From NCBI RefSeq assembly GCF_001815905.1, contig NZ_KV823238.1, positions 1-64,000 of the forward strand: a stretch of 64,000 nucleotides of DNA, written 5' to 3'. Below the pieces are notes generated by a model. It did not search any database, was not told the origin of the DNA, and was given only the letters and a program-made list of their open reading frames with translations. Below are positions 35,699 through 44,767 of the stretch, piece by piece. Within the stretch, counting starts at the first letter, position 1, and each line of letters opens with the position of its first letter. This DNA comes from Brevibacterium sp. HMSC07C04. GTDB lineage: Bacteria > Actinomycetota > Actinomycetes > Actinomycetales > Brevibacteriaceae. A program made the position numbers and the translations under genes.

Positions 35699-38665
35699 GT
35701 GACTTTCGAGAACCGCACCGCCACCCCGGAAGCCGCCACTGCCGCTCTGTCCCACGTCACCGCTTTCACCGGTGATTCCGCGCGCCCCTTTGCCGACCGC
35801 CACATCGGCCCGCGTGCCCACGAAACCGCCGCGATGCTCGAAGCGGTCGGCTTCGATTCGCTTGAAACTCTGGCCCGTGCCGCCGTACCGGAGAACATCC
35901 AGGACGACGGCGTGCAGACACCGGCGGCGCTGTCGGAAGTCGACATGCTCGCCCACCTGCGCGAACTCGCCGCGAAGAACGTGCAGAAAACGCAGATGAT
36001 CGGCCGCGGCTACTACGACACGATCACCCCGACCGTCATCCGCCGCAACCTGGTCGAAAACCCCGCCTGGTACACCGCCTACACGCCCTACCAGCCGGAG
36101 ATCTCGCAGGGCCGCCTGGAGGGCCTGCTCAACTTCCAGCAGATGGTCCAGGACCTCACCGGCCTGGACATCGCCAATGCCTCGCTTCTGGATGAGGCCA
36201 CCGCGGTCGCAGAAGCCGTTCTGCTCATGCGCCGGGCCAACAAAAAGGGCTCCTCGGTTGTTCTGGACTCCGAACTGCACCCGCAGACCATTGCGATCGT
36301 CCGCGCTCGCGCCAAGGCCATGGACTTCCAGGTGCAGATCGCCGACCTGTCCCAGGGGCTGGTCGGCGAAGACGTGTTCGGCATCGTCTGCGCACAGCCG
36401 GGCACCACGGGTGCCGTGCGCGACTTCACCGACGCCGTACGAGGCGCCAAGGAGCGGTCTGCCATGGTCACCTTCGCGTGTGACCTCCTTGCTCTGACCC
36501 TGCTGCGCACCCCGGCCCAGCAGGGTGCGGACATTGCCGTCGGCTCAGCGCAGCGCTTCGGCGTTCCGCTGTTCTTCGGCGGTCCCCACGCCGGCTTCAT
36601 GGCGGTGACCGAAAAGCTCAAGCGGCAGATTCCCGGCCGCCTGGTGGGTGTGTCCAAGGACGCCGACGGAAAACCCGCCTACCGTCTGGCCCTGCAGACC
36701 CGCGAACAGCACATCCGCCGCGAAAAGGCCACATCGAACATCTGCACCGCACAGGCGCTGCTGGCCAATGTCGCCTCCATGTACGCCGTGTACCACGGCC
36801 CCGTCGGCCTGGCGAAGATCGCCAGCCGCATACATCGCCTGGCCACAGCGTTCGCAGACAGACTCGACGGCGATTCCCAGTCCGTGTCCGAGAACTTCTT
36901 CGACACAGTGTTGGTGCGCGTGCCCGACGCTGACGCCGCAGTTGCCGCCGCCTGCGAGGCAGGCATCAACATTCTGCGGATCGACGACACCCACGTGGGT
37001 GTGAGCTTCGGCGAACCGCACACGGTCGCTGACGCCAACACGCTGCTGGAAGCTCTCGGAGCGACCGGCCGCATCGACGCGGAAGAATTCGAAGCCGCAG
37101 GCACCGGCACCTTCGGCCCAGCAGGTGTCCCCGCACCCCGCGTGCCGCAGGCCCTGCAGCGCGACACCCAGTACCTCACCCACCCGGTGTTCAACACCTA
37201 CGGTTCCGAAACCCTCATGATGCGCTACCTGCGCACCCTGGCCGACCGCGACCTCGCGCTGGACCGCACCATGATTCCGCTGGGCTCGTGCACCATGAAG
37301 CTCAACGCGGCAACCGAAATGGAAGCCATCACCTGGCCGGGCTTCGCATCGATCCACCCGCTGGCACCAGAAGACCAGACCGCCGGCTGGCGTGAGCTGA
37401 TCGACAACATCGAAGAGCTGCTGGCCGAAGTCACCGGCTACGATGTCGTGTCGATTCAGCCCAACGCCGGTTCACAGGGCGAACTGGCAGGCCTGCTGGC
37501 CATCCGCGGCTACCACGTGTCCAAGGGCCAGCCCGAGCGCACCGTCATGCTGGTGCCCAGCTCCGCTCACGGAACCAACGCCGCATCGGCCATCCTCGCA
37601 GGTCTCAAAGTGGTCGTTGTGAAGTCCGCAGAAGACGGTTCGATCGACCTTGACGACCTCGACGCCAAAATCGAGAAGTACCGCGATGTGCTTTCGGGCA
37701 TCATGATCACCTACCCGTCGACCCACGGCGTGTACGAATCCGATGTGCGCCGCGTGTGCTCGTCCATCCACGACGCAGGCGGCCAGGTGTACATCGACGG
37801 TGCGAACATGAACGCGCTCGTCGGCGTGGCCAAACCCGGCCACTTCGGCGGCGACGTCAGCCACCTCAACCTGCACAAGACCTTCACCATCCCCCACGGC
37901 GGCGGCGGCCCCGGCGTGGGCCCGGTCGCTGCCCGCGAACACCTGCGCCCCTTCATGCCCGGTGATTCCAGCGACAGCCGTGCCGTCAGCGGGGCAGAGG
38001 ACTACACCTCGCTGCCGATCTCCCAGGCCAAGTACGGTTCCGCCGGCGTCCTGCCGATCTCGTACGCCTATCTGAAGATGATGGGCCCAGACGGTCTGCG
38101 CGAAGCCACCTACTCGGCACTGCTGGGAGCCAACTACATCGCAAAGGCACTCCACGAAGACTTCCCGACCCTCTACACCGGTGAAAACGGCCTCGTTGCA
38201 CACGAGTGCATCCTCGACCTGCGCGCCATCACCGCCGAAACCGGGGTAACCGCAGAAGACGTAGCCAAGCGGCTCATCGACTTCGGCTTCCACGCCCCAA
38301 CCCTGGCCTTCCCGGTCGCCGGCACCCTCATGGTCGAACCGACCGAATCGGAAGACAAGGGCGAACTCGACCGCTTCATCCAGGCGATGAAGACCATCCG
38401 CGAAGAAATCCGCGCAATCGGCAGCGAATACACCTACGAAGAATCGCCGCTGAAGAACGCGCCGCACACCGCAACCTGCGTCATGGACGACTGGGACCAG
38501 AAATACTCGCGCAAGACCGCGGTGTTCCCCGTGCCCGGCCTCGAACTGACCAAGTACTTCCCGCCGGTGCGCCGCATCGACGGCGCCTACGGCGACCGCA
38601 ACCTGGTCTGCGAATGCCCGCCGCCAGAAGCCTTCGACATCGAATCGGCCGACGCCGAAGCCTGA
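35699..38665 (+). CDS. gcvP: Glycine dehydrogenase (decarboxylating), P protein
   Basis: GcvP decarboxylates glycine and passes the aminomethyl group to lipoyl-GcvH. The start is GTG behind AAGGA; 988 residues is close to the usual fused single-chain P protein (about 950), so it is not split into two subunits. The pyridoxal-phosphate lysine lies in [18 protein letters not shown] at Lys727. Both P-protein halves are recognisable, with RHIGP early in the chain. The riboswitch upstream couples its expression to glycine. Confidence 0.97.
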   Translation: MTFENRTATPEAATAALSHVTAFTGDSARPFADRHIGPRAHETAAMLEAVGFDSLETLARAAVPENIQDDGVQTPAALSEVDMLAHLRELAAKNVQKTQMIGRGYYDTITPTVIRRNLVENPAWYTAYTPYQPEISQGRLEGLLNFQQMVQDLTGLDIANASLLDEATAVAEAVLLMRRANKKGSSVVLDSELHPQTIAIVRARAKAMDFQVQIADLSQGLVGEDVFGIVCAQPGTTGAVRDFTDAVRGAKERSAMVTFACDLLALTLLRTPAQQGADIAVGSAQRFGVPLFFGGPHAGFMAVTEKLKRQIPGRLVGVSKDADGKPAYRLALQTREQHIRREKATSNICTAQALLANVASMYAVYHGPVGLAKIASRIHRLATAFADRLDGDSQSVSENFFDTVLVRVPDADAAVAAACEAGINILRIDDTHVGVSFGEPHTVADANTLLEALGATGRIDAEEFEAAGTGTFGPAGVPAPRVPQALQRDTQYLTHPVFNTYGSETLMMRYLRTLADRDLALDRTMIPLGSCTMKLNAATEMEAITWPGFASIHPLAPEDQTAGWRELIDNIEELLAEVTGYDVVSIQPNAGSQGELAGLLAIRGYHVSKGQPERTVMLVPSSAHGTNAASAILAGLKVVVVKSAEDGSIDLDDLDAKIEKYRDVLSGIMITYPSTHGVYESDVRRVCSSIHDAGGQVYIDGANMNALVGVAKPGHFGGDVSHLNLHKTFTIPHGGGGPGVGPVAAREHLRPFMPGDSSDSRAVSGAEDYTSLPISQAKYGSAGVLPISYAYLKMMGPDGLREATYSALLGANYIAKALHEDFPTLYTGENGLVAHECILDLRAITAETGVTAEDVAKRLIDFGFHAPTLAFPVAGTLMVEPTESEDKGELDRFIQAMKTIREEIRAIGSEYTYEESPLKNAPHTATCVMDDWDQKYSRKTAVFPVPGLELTKYFPPVRRIDGAYGDRNLVCECPPPEAFDIESADAEA

Positions 38666-38678
38666 CAGAGGAGACCCC

Positions 38679-39857
38679 ATGACCAAGCAGACGCCCCTGT
38701 ACCAGATCAACGCCGAACTCGGCGCGAACTTCACCGACTTCGGCGGCTGGGACATGCCGCTGAAATACGGCTCCGAACTCGCCGAACACCGTGCCGTCCG
38801 CGAATTCGCGGGCATCTTCGACCTGTCCCACATGGGCGAGGTCCGCATCACCGGTGCGGACGCCGCCGTCTTCATGGACTACGCGCTCCTGTCGCGCTAC
38901 TCCATCATGAAGAACGGCAAAGCCAAATACGGCGTCATCATCGACGAGGCCGGTGGCATCCTCGATGACGTCATCACCTACCGCCTGGCCGATGGCGAAT
39001 TCCTCATAGTGCCCAACGCCGGGAACACCTCGGCCGTCGTTGCCGCACTCGAAGACCGCGCAGACAAGGCCAAAGCCGCCGGAGCAGCTGCGGACTTCGA
39101 AGTGCGCAACGAATCCGATGACACTGCGCTCATCGCCGTACAGGGTCCCAAGTCGGAGGACATTCTGCTGGCCGCCGTGTGCGGCAGCACCGAGTGCGTT
39201 GACCGCGAAGACTGCACCAGGATCAAAGACCTCGAATACTACGCGTGGACGAATATCGCAGTCGACGGCGTTGAGGTCTTCTTGGCGCGCACCGGCTACA
39301 CCGGCGAAGACGGCTTTGAACTGTATGTCAAAAACGCCGATGCCGCCGCCCTGTGGAACCGGCTGATGAGCATCAACGAAGCCGAATTCGACGGTGCCGC
39401 GCTGCCGTGCGGACTGGCTTCGCGCGATTCCCTGCGGCTGGAGGCGGGCATGCCGCTCTACGGCAACGAACTGACGCGCGAAACCACGCCGTTTGACGCG
39501 GGCTTCGGCGGTATGGTCCGCGGAGCGCTCAAGAACAAGGGCGACTTCTACGGCCGCGAAACACTGCAGAAGCTCGGCGACGCCGACCAGGCCGAAGGCA
39601 CGCCGCGCAAACTCGTCGGACTGTCCTCCGAGGGCCGCCGGGCCGCACGCGCAGGAGTGGGCGTTTTCGCTGACGGAGCGGAAGTCGGGGTCATCACCTC
39701 CGGCCAGCCGTCACCCACCCTGGGCCACCCCATCGCCCTGGCCTACATCGACACGGCACACGCCGAACCCGGCACCGCCGTGACCGTCGACATCCGCGGA
39801 AAGTCCTATGACTTCACCGTCGTCGAAACGCCCTTCTACAGCAGCGGTGCCCACTGA
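38679..39857 (+). CDS. gcvT: Aminomethyltransferase, T protein of glycine cleavage
   Basis: GcvT moves the one-carbon unit from aminomethyl-GcvH to tetrahydrofolate and releases ammonia. The 392-residue protein starts 13 bp after gcvP behind AGAGGAG and shows FDLSHMGEV near the N-terminus, RTGYTGEDGFE in the middle and a C-terminal barrel with GVITSGQPSPTLG. Length and motifs are normal. Confidence 0.96.
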   Translation: MTKQTPLYQINAELGANFTDFGGWDMPLKYGSELAEHRAVREFAGIFDLSHMGEVRITGADAAVFMDYALLSRYSIMKNGKAKYGVIIDEAGGILDDVITYRLADGEFLIVPNAGNTSAVVAALEDRADKAKAAGAAADFEVRNESDDTALIAVQGPKSEDILLAAVCGSTECVDREDCTRIKDLEYYAWTNIAVDGVEVFLARTGYTGEDGFELYVKNADAAALWNRLMSINEAEFDGAALPCGLASRDSLRLEAGMPLYGNELTRETTPFDAGFGGMVRGALKNKGDFYGRETLQKLGDADQAEGTPRKLVGLSSEGRRAARAGVGVFADGAEVGVITSGQPSPTLGHPIALAYIDTAHAEPGTAVTVDIRGKSYDFTVVETPFYSSGAH

Positions 39858-39972
39858 CGCCCGTTCGGCGCGCCCCTGACGCCGTTGGCTGCCCGCTGAC
39901 ACCAGAATGACGAACCGTCGGAATCCAGGCTGGCTCCCAACCCCCAGACCTTCTGAATGAAAGGAACCCACA

Positions 39973-40371
39973 ATGGCTGAACTGCCCCCGCTGCCAGAGA
40001 ACTTTTCGTACTCGGCAGAACACGAATGGATCAACGCCACAGGCGATGACATCGTCGGAAACACCGTCCGCATCGGCATCACCGCAGTAGCCGCTGACGC
40101 ACTCGGCGAAGTCGTCTTCGCAGACCTTCCCGAGGTCGGCGACACCGTGACCGCTGGCGAAGTCTGCGGAGAAGTCGAATCCACCAAATCGGTTTCCGAC
40201 CTCTACTGTCCCGTTTCAGGCGAAGTGACCGCCGTCAACGCTGACGTCGACGACAACCCGTCGCTGCTGAACTCCGACCCCTACGGTGAGGGATGGCTCA
40301 TCGAAGTCTCCGTCACCGAAGTCGGCGACATCATGGACGCCGCCGCCTACGGAGAAGCAAACCACGTCTGA
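39973..40371 (+). CDS. gcvH: Glycine cleavage H protein
   Basis: This 132-residue lipoyl carrier shuttles the aminomethyl group between P and T proteins. The lipoylated lysine is Lys72 in ESTKSVSDL, and the N-terminal motif YSAEHEW is complete. The 115-bp spacing after gcvT is larger than others in this operon. A strong hairpin follows the stop, before sdaA. Confidence 0.96.
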   Translation: MAELPPLPENFSYSAEHEWINATGDDIVGNTVRIGITAVAADALGEVVFADLPEVGDTVTAGEVCGEVESTKSVSDLYCPVSGEVTAVNADVDDNPSLLNSDPYGEGWLIEVSVTEVGDIMDAAAYGEANHV

Positions 40372-40386
40372 TGCGCACGCCTGGCC

Positions 40387-40416
40387 GCCCGGACCGGACC
40401 CCCTCCCGGTCCGGGC
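40387..40416 (+). terminator. Hairpin between gcvH and sdaA
   Basis: A perfect 11-bp stem (GCCCGGACCGG, 40387-40397, with CCGGTCCGGGC, 40406-40416) has an 8-nt loop but no T-run. It may terminate or attenuate transcription between the glycine cleavage genes and sdaA. Confidence 0.6.
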
Positions 40417-40502
40417 TCGCATCCCCGTCCCCCCTCGCCCCACCTCGGGCATCCCCAGCTCGTCACCACCTTGGTCGTGCAGCGTCGCACACGGGAGGAA
40501 AC

Positions 40503-41918
40503 ATGACCGTCAGCGTTTTTGATCTGTTCAAAGTGGGCGTCGGCCCATCGTCATCCCACACAGTCGGGCCCATGCGGGCAGCCGCGCGCTTTGTGCAGCT
40601 GGTCGGCGACCGTCAGCCCGCATCGCTTGCAGTTGACGTGTTCGGATCGCTCGCAGCTACGGGAGCCGGCCACCGGACATTCGACGCGATCCTGGCAGGC
40701 CTCGAAGGCTGCGAACCCGAAAAGATTCAGCCGGAGGACTTCGGCGAACGCACCGAGCGGATCGAACAGACCGGCGTGCTGCGCTTCGGCGACAAGTGGG
40801 ACATTGAATTCAGTGAAAAGGACATGGTCAAACGTCCGCTGACCGTACTCGACCACCACACCAACGCGCTGACAATCAAAGCAGAAGACGCCGACGGCGG
40901 TGTCATTGCCGAAGAAACCTACTACTCCGTCGGCGGTGGGTTCGTCGTCAGCCAGTCCGAACTCGACGGCGGCCTTCAACAGGAAGCGGAAGAGGAAAGG
41001 GCAGAAGCCCCCTATCCGTTCACCTCGGGAGCGCAGCTGCTGGAACAGTGCCGCGCATCCGGGCTCGAAGTGTGGCAGGTGATGCTGGAAAACGAAAAAG
41101 CCCACCGCAGCGAAGACGAAATCCGGGCGGGACTGCTGCACATCTACTCCGTCATGGAGGAGTGCGAAAAGAACTCGGTGGCCCGCGACGGCATTCTGCC
41201 CGGCGGCCTCAATGTGCACCGGCGCGCCCACAAGTGGTACCAGCGGTTGCTGCAGGAAGACCCCGAACGCAGGCCGGAGTACTACCAGGAATGGGTCAAC
41301 CTCGTAGCACTTGCCGTCAACGAAGAGAACGCCAGTGCGGGGCGAGTGGTCACCGCGCCGACCAACGGAGCTGCGGGCATCATTCCGGCGGTCATGTTCT
41401 ACGCGCTCAACTACGTGCGCGGTGTCGAAGGCGGAGCCCGGCACGGCGGCATCACATCCGAAACACCCATGAGCCGGGATGAGGCCGTCGTTCGGTTTAT
41501 GCTGACCGCAGGGGCAATCGGTGTTCTGTACAAGGAACGCGCCTCGATTTCCGGTGCCGAAGTCGGCTGCCAGGGCGAGGTGGGGTCAGCTTCCTCAATG
41601 GCTGCGGCAGGTCTTGCCGCAGTTCTCGGCGGAGGGGTCATGCAAGTGGAGAACGCCGCCGAAATCGCCATGGAGCACAACCTGGGACTCACCTGCGATC
41701 CGATCAACGGGCTCGTGCAGATTCCCTGCATTGAGCGAAACGCCATAGCATCCGGCAAGGCAATCAACGCCGCAAAAATGGCCATGTGGGGCGACGGGAC
41801 CCACCGCGTGTCCCTCGATGAGGTCATCGCCACCATGAAAGCCACCGGCGAAGACATGATGGACAAGTACAAAGAAACCGCCATGGGAGGTCTCGCCGTC
41901 AACGTCGTTGAATGCTGA
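40503..41918 (+). CDS. sdaA: L-serine dehydratase, iron-sulfur type, single chain
   Basis: The ATG at 40503 follows GGAGGAAAC; the longer frame is upstream leader. The 471-residue enzyme deaminates serine to pyruvate. It keeps the opening [14 protein letters not shown] and the cysteines for the 4Fe-4S cluster (Cys356 in GCQGE, Cys398 in CDPI, Cys409 in PCIER), plus the C-terminal Cys471 that caps the site. Placed after gcvPTH, it completes conversion of glycine, via serine made by glycine hydroxymethyltransferase encoded elsewhere, to pyruvate. Confidence 0.96.
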   Translation: MTVSVFDLFKVGVGPSSSHTVGPMRAAARFVQLVGDRQPASLAVDVFGSLAATGAGHRTFDAILAGLEGCEPEKIQPEDFGERTERIEQTGVLRFGDKWDIEFSEKDMVKRPLTVLDHHTNALTIKAEDADGGVIAEETYYSVGGGFVVSQSELDGGLQQEAEEERAEAPYPFTSGAQLLEQCRASGLEVWQVMLENEKAHRSEDEIRAGLLHIYSVMEECEKNSVARDGILPGGLNVHRRAHKWYQRLLQEDPERRPEYYQEWVNLVALAVNEENASAGRVVTAPTNGAAGIIPAVMFYALNYVRGVEGGARHGGITSETPMSRDEAVVRFMLTAGAIGVLYKERASISGAEVGCQGEVGSASSMAAAGLAAVLGGGVMQVENAAEIAMEHNLGLTCDPINGLVQIPCIERNAIASGKAINAAKMAMWGDGTHRVSLDEVIATMKATGEDMMDKYKETAMGGLAVNVVEC

Positions 41919-42001
41919 TGGGTGTTGGGTGGCAGCTGGCTTTCGGTTGGTGCCGGGTGGCTGGTGCGTCCGGTTGGCGGGGTTGCCAGTTGGCGAGGCG
42001 C

Positions 42002-42076
42002 GGATTTGCGCTTTAATGCGCCTTTGCGCGCTGCTGCAGCGCATTAAAGCGTGAAGTTGCATTAGCGCGTGATTCT
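42002..42076. repeat. 75-bp head-to-head repeat element, copy 1
   Basis: The element is four 18-bp units: two inverted (42002-42019 and 42020-42037), a 3-bp centre (42038-42040) and two direct (42041-42058, GCATTAAAGCGTGAAGTT; 42059-42076, GCATTAGCGCGTGATTCT). CGCTTTAATGCGC (42009-42021) and its exact complement (42039-42051) form a cross-unit palindrome. The inner inverted unit is the most degenerate. Copy 2 has the same layout. Confidence 0.8.
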
Positions 42077-42155
42077 GCCTGGCTCGGGTGCCGGGGCAGA
42101 ATAGGGTGTTGATTTTTGGTGTCGAGGTGCCGACTGGCGTGGGAAGGTGACTGTT

Positions 42156-42773
42156 ATGCCTGGCAGGGCTGGTCTTGTGGGCGACGGCGTCTATCGCTCG
42201 AAGCTCAGCGTCTTCACGGCTGCAGTGGTCATTGCCGTCGCGAGCATTTTCATGATCGATGCTCTTCTTCGGGGCACACCTGCCCTATGGCTCATTGCCG
42301 GTTCGGCGCTGCTTGCCGTGTGTACAGCCGCATGGGCGTTTATCTACAAGCCGTGCCTGCGCCTGCGGGATGACCACTTGGTGCTGCGCGGGCCGATTCG
42401 GGAAATCACCGTGCCCTACGCGGCGGTTCGCGATGTTCAGGTTCGGTCCGTGGTGACAGTGACGACGGATGAACGCACCTATTCAGCATGGGCGGGGCCG
42501 GAGCGCAACCGCAGGTTTGCCGGCCCGGATGCCGCGCACGACGCATCGACTCTCATCCGCAGCCGAGCCGCCGACGCCCGAGGCGGTGCGGCTGAAGCTC
42601 GCAGTGGCGATGGCGCGGTTGGTGCGCCTGGAGGGCAGGGGAACGGCGCCTCGCATGGGGTTGGTGCTTCCCCGGAAGACTCCGGCGGCGTGCGGGTGCG
42701 CTGCCTGTGGGCGCCGTGGGCTGTATGCGCGGGGCTGGCCGCCGTGAGCGCGGTCGTCGCCCAGGTACTGTAA
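42156..42773 (+). CDS. Small membrane protein with bacterial PH-like domain
   Basis: I prefer the ATG at 42156, which has GAAGG eight bases upstream, over the GTG at 42147. The 205-residue protein has two adjacent transmembrane helices near the N-terminus (about residues 17-60), then a short beta-rich RLRDDHLVLRGPIREITVPYAAVRDVQV segment (in pieces) typical of actinobacterial bPH domains, a polar Gly/Ala-rich linker, and a final hydrophobic helix. Its role is unknown. It stands alone between two copies of a 75-bp repeat element. Confidence 0.65.
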   Translation: MPGRAGLVGDGVYRSKLSVFTAAVVIAVASIFMIDALLRGTPALWLIAGSALLAVCTAAWAFIYKPCLRLRDDHLVLRGPIREITVPYAAVRDVQVRSVVTVTTDERTYSAWAGPERNRRFAGPDAAHDASTLIRSRAADARGGAAEARSGDGAVGAPGGQGNGASHGVGASPEDSGGVRVRCLWAPWAVCAGLAAVSAVVAQVL

Positions 42774-42789
42774 GCCCAACTTTCGTTGC

Positions 42790-42864
42790 AGACTTGCGGC
42801 GTAATGCGTTCTCACGCGCAAATGCGCCGCATTAAAGCGTGACTCTGCATTAGCGCGTGAGTCT
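42790..42864. repeat. 75-bp head-to-head repeat element, copy 2
   Basis: The layout matches copy 1 exactly: inverted units at 42790-42807 and 42808-42825, a 3-bp centre (42826-42828), then direct units GCATTAAAGCGTGACTCT (42829-42846) and GCATTAGCGCGTGAGTCT (42847-42864). TCACGCGC (42812-42819) and GCGCGTGA (42853-42860) pair across the centre. The repeat begins 16 bp after the PH-domain gene's stop. Confidence 0.8.
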
Positions 42865-42895
42865 GGCGTGTGAATGCGGCACCCACCAGGCGCGC

Positions 42896-42935
42896 CAACC
42901 CAGCCGCCGTCAACCCAGCCGCCGTCAACCCGGCG
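42896..42935. repeat. Short tandem repeat of CAACCCAGCCGCCGT
   Basis: Two perfect copies of a 15-bp unit (42896-42910, 42911-42925) are followed by a degenerate partial third copy. It is non-coding and lies between the repeat element and the peptide-importer terminator. Confidence 0.6.
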
Positions 42936-42950
42936 CAGGGACACACAGAA

Positions 42951-42980
42951 GCGGGGCCCGGGCATGCACCCGAGCCCCGC
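42951..42980. terminator. Hairpin terminator for the peptide importer operon
   Basis: GCGGGGCCCGGG (42951-42962) pairs with CCCGAGCCCCGC (42969-42980) with one mismatch and a 6-nt CATGCA loop. It lies 70 bp after the substrate-binding protein stop and faces the convergent PH-domain gene. Confidence 0.6.
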
Positions 42981-43050
42981 TCTGCGTGACTGCCTCAGCT
43001 TCAGCGCCGATGTGACTGCATCAACGCCTCGGCGTCAGCGTTTCAGCTGA

Positions 43051-44742
43051 TCACTTCTTGTGGCCGATGATGGTCCAGTCCTTGCTTTCGAACTGCGTCG
43101 CACCGAGGTTCACGATATCTTCGGAAACACCGTGGACGGTCGGGGTGGCGTAGAAGGGGATCATGACCTTCTCAGCCCAGAACTGCTTGTCCATTTCGTT
43201 GGCGAGTTCGAGGCGCTTGTCCGGGTCAGCTTCGTTCTGTGCGGCCTTGACGGCGCTGCCGATGTCTTCGTTGGAAATGCCGAAGTAGTTCTGCTGCGAT
43301 TCAGCCGGGTAGAACAAGTTCGCGGTCGTGGTGATCGGGAACTCGGTGCCCTGCCAGGAGAACGTCACCATGTCGAAGTTCTTCGGGGTCACGTAGTCGG
43401 TGAAGTACTTGTCCGACGGCACGGTGTCCAGCTTGACCTTCATGCCGATCTTGTTGAGGTCGTTCATGACCTGCTTGGCGCGCTTTTCGTTCGATTCGGT
43501 GTCGGCGGGTACGACGACGGAGAACTCGAGTTTCTCGCCGTCCTTTTCGTAGACTCCGTCGCCGTTCTTTTCGTAGCCGGCGTCCTGCAGAATCTTTTCG
43601 GCGTCTTCGGGCTTGTGCTGGGCCCAGCCGTCGGTGTTGTCCTGGTAGCCGTCCTGACCGGGCATGAACGTGTAGTTGTTGACGTTGATGACCGGAGCTT
43701 CAACCGGGCCGACAGCAGCCTGGCCGATGACGTCGCGGTTGACCGCCAAGCCGATTGCCTCGCGGACCTTCTCATCCTTCAGGCCAGGACGGGTGGCGTT
43801 CATGGTCAGGTGCGTGTACATCAGACCGGTCGACTTGTAGATCTTGGCGTCGCCGCGGTTCTTAGCGGTTTCGTAGGCATCGCCGTCGGTGCCGATGTCC
43901 ACAAGGTCGATTTCCTTGTTGGCAAAGGCCTGACCCTGCTGGGGCTGTGAGACCACGCGGAAGGTGATCTTGTCCAGCTTCGGCTTGTCGCCCCACCACT
44001 TGTCGTTCTGCTCCATGGTGACGGTCTTGGCGCTCTTGTTGAGTTTGACTGCCTTGAACGGGCCCGAAGACGGCACGAACTCGTCTTTGAAGTCCTCGTT
44101 GAACTTCTTGGCGTCAGACGAAACTTCTTTCGGCAGCAGCGGGAACACGTAGTTCTGCCAGTCACCGAACACACCGTCGTAGGTGATGGTGACTTCCTTC
44201 TTGTCTGAGCCGATCTCGACGGACTTGATGCTCTCCCAACCCTGAGTGGAACTGACCTGGTAGTCCTTGTCCTTGCCGTTGTTGGCTTCCCAGAATGCCT
44301 TGAGGTCTTCACCGTCGATCGGCTTGCCGTCTTCCCAAACAGCGTCCTTGTTGTACTTCAGCTTGACTGTCGTCGGGTCGTCACCGGTGAGCTCCATCGA
44401 TTCGATGTAGTTCGGGTCGGCTTCAGCCTTGCCGTCAGCGTCATATTTGAGGCCAGTACTGACGCTTGGCCCGTACATATCTTTGACGTCGGTGAGGGTG
44501 CCGTCAGCGTGGCTGTAGTTGAAGCTGCCAGGCCATTCCGTCAGGGGGAGGGTCAGGTCGCCGCCGTCTTTGACTTCATCGGCCGCTGCTTTTGTCATGT
44601 CGACATTCGGCAGTTCAGGCTGGTCACCGCCGTCACCGCCGCCGGATGAGCCGCTTTCGCCGCTTTGGCAGGCCGACAGCACCATCGCTGCTGCCGCCGC
44701 TGCGGCGACTAACGCGCTCAGGCGCGTTTTCTTGATTGCCAT
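43051..44742 (-). CDS. Peptide ABC transporter substrate-binding lipoprotein (family 5)
   Basis: The 563-residue protein has a lipoprotein signal with lipobox LSAC (Cys25) and a Ser/Gly-rich linker, then the OppA/DppA-type SBP_bac_5 fold. Typical features are TFRVVSQPQQGQAF and EAIGLAVNRDVIG. It captures oligopeptides or similar cargo outside the membrane. It is the last gene of its operon, 25 bp after the ATPase gene, so it is not the promoter-proximal gene as is common elsewhere. Confidence 0.92.
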   Translation of the reverse strand: MAIKKTRLSALVAAAAAAAMVLSACQSGESGSSGGGDGGDQPELPNVDMTKAAADEVKDGGDLTLPLTEWPGSFNYSHADGTLTDVKDMYGPSVSTGLKYDADGKAEADPNYIESMELTGDDPTTVKLKYNKDAVWEDGKPIDGEDLKAFWEANNGKDKDYQVSSTQGWESIKSVEIGSDKKEVTITYDGVFGDWQNYVFPLLPKEVSSDAKKFNEDFKDEFVPSSGPFKAVKLNKSAKTVTMEQNDKWWGDKPKLDKITFRVVSQPQQGQAFANKEIDLVDIGTDGDAYETAKNRGDAKIYKSTGLMYTHLTMNATRPGLKDEKVREAIGLAVNRDVIGQAAVGPVEAPVINVNNYTFMPGQDGYQDNTDGWAQHKPEDAEKILQDAGYEKNGDGVYEKDGEKLEFSVVVPADTESNEKRAKQVMNDLNKIGMKVKLDTVPSDKYFTDYVTPKNFDMVTFSWQGTEFPITTTANLFYPAESQQNYFGISNEDIGSAVKAAQNEADPDKRLELANEMDKQFWAEKVMIPFYATPTVHGVSEDIVNLGATQFESKDWTIIGHKK

Positions 44743-44767
44743 GGTCTTTCCTTTCTCCGGGGGTCGT

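Noticed and set aside
42896-42935. CAACCCAGCCGCCGT repeat as a CRISPR array
   Set aside because: The units abut with no spacers and there are only two full copies.
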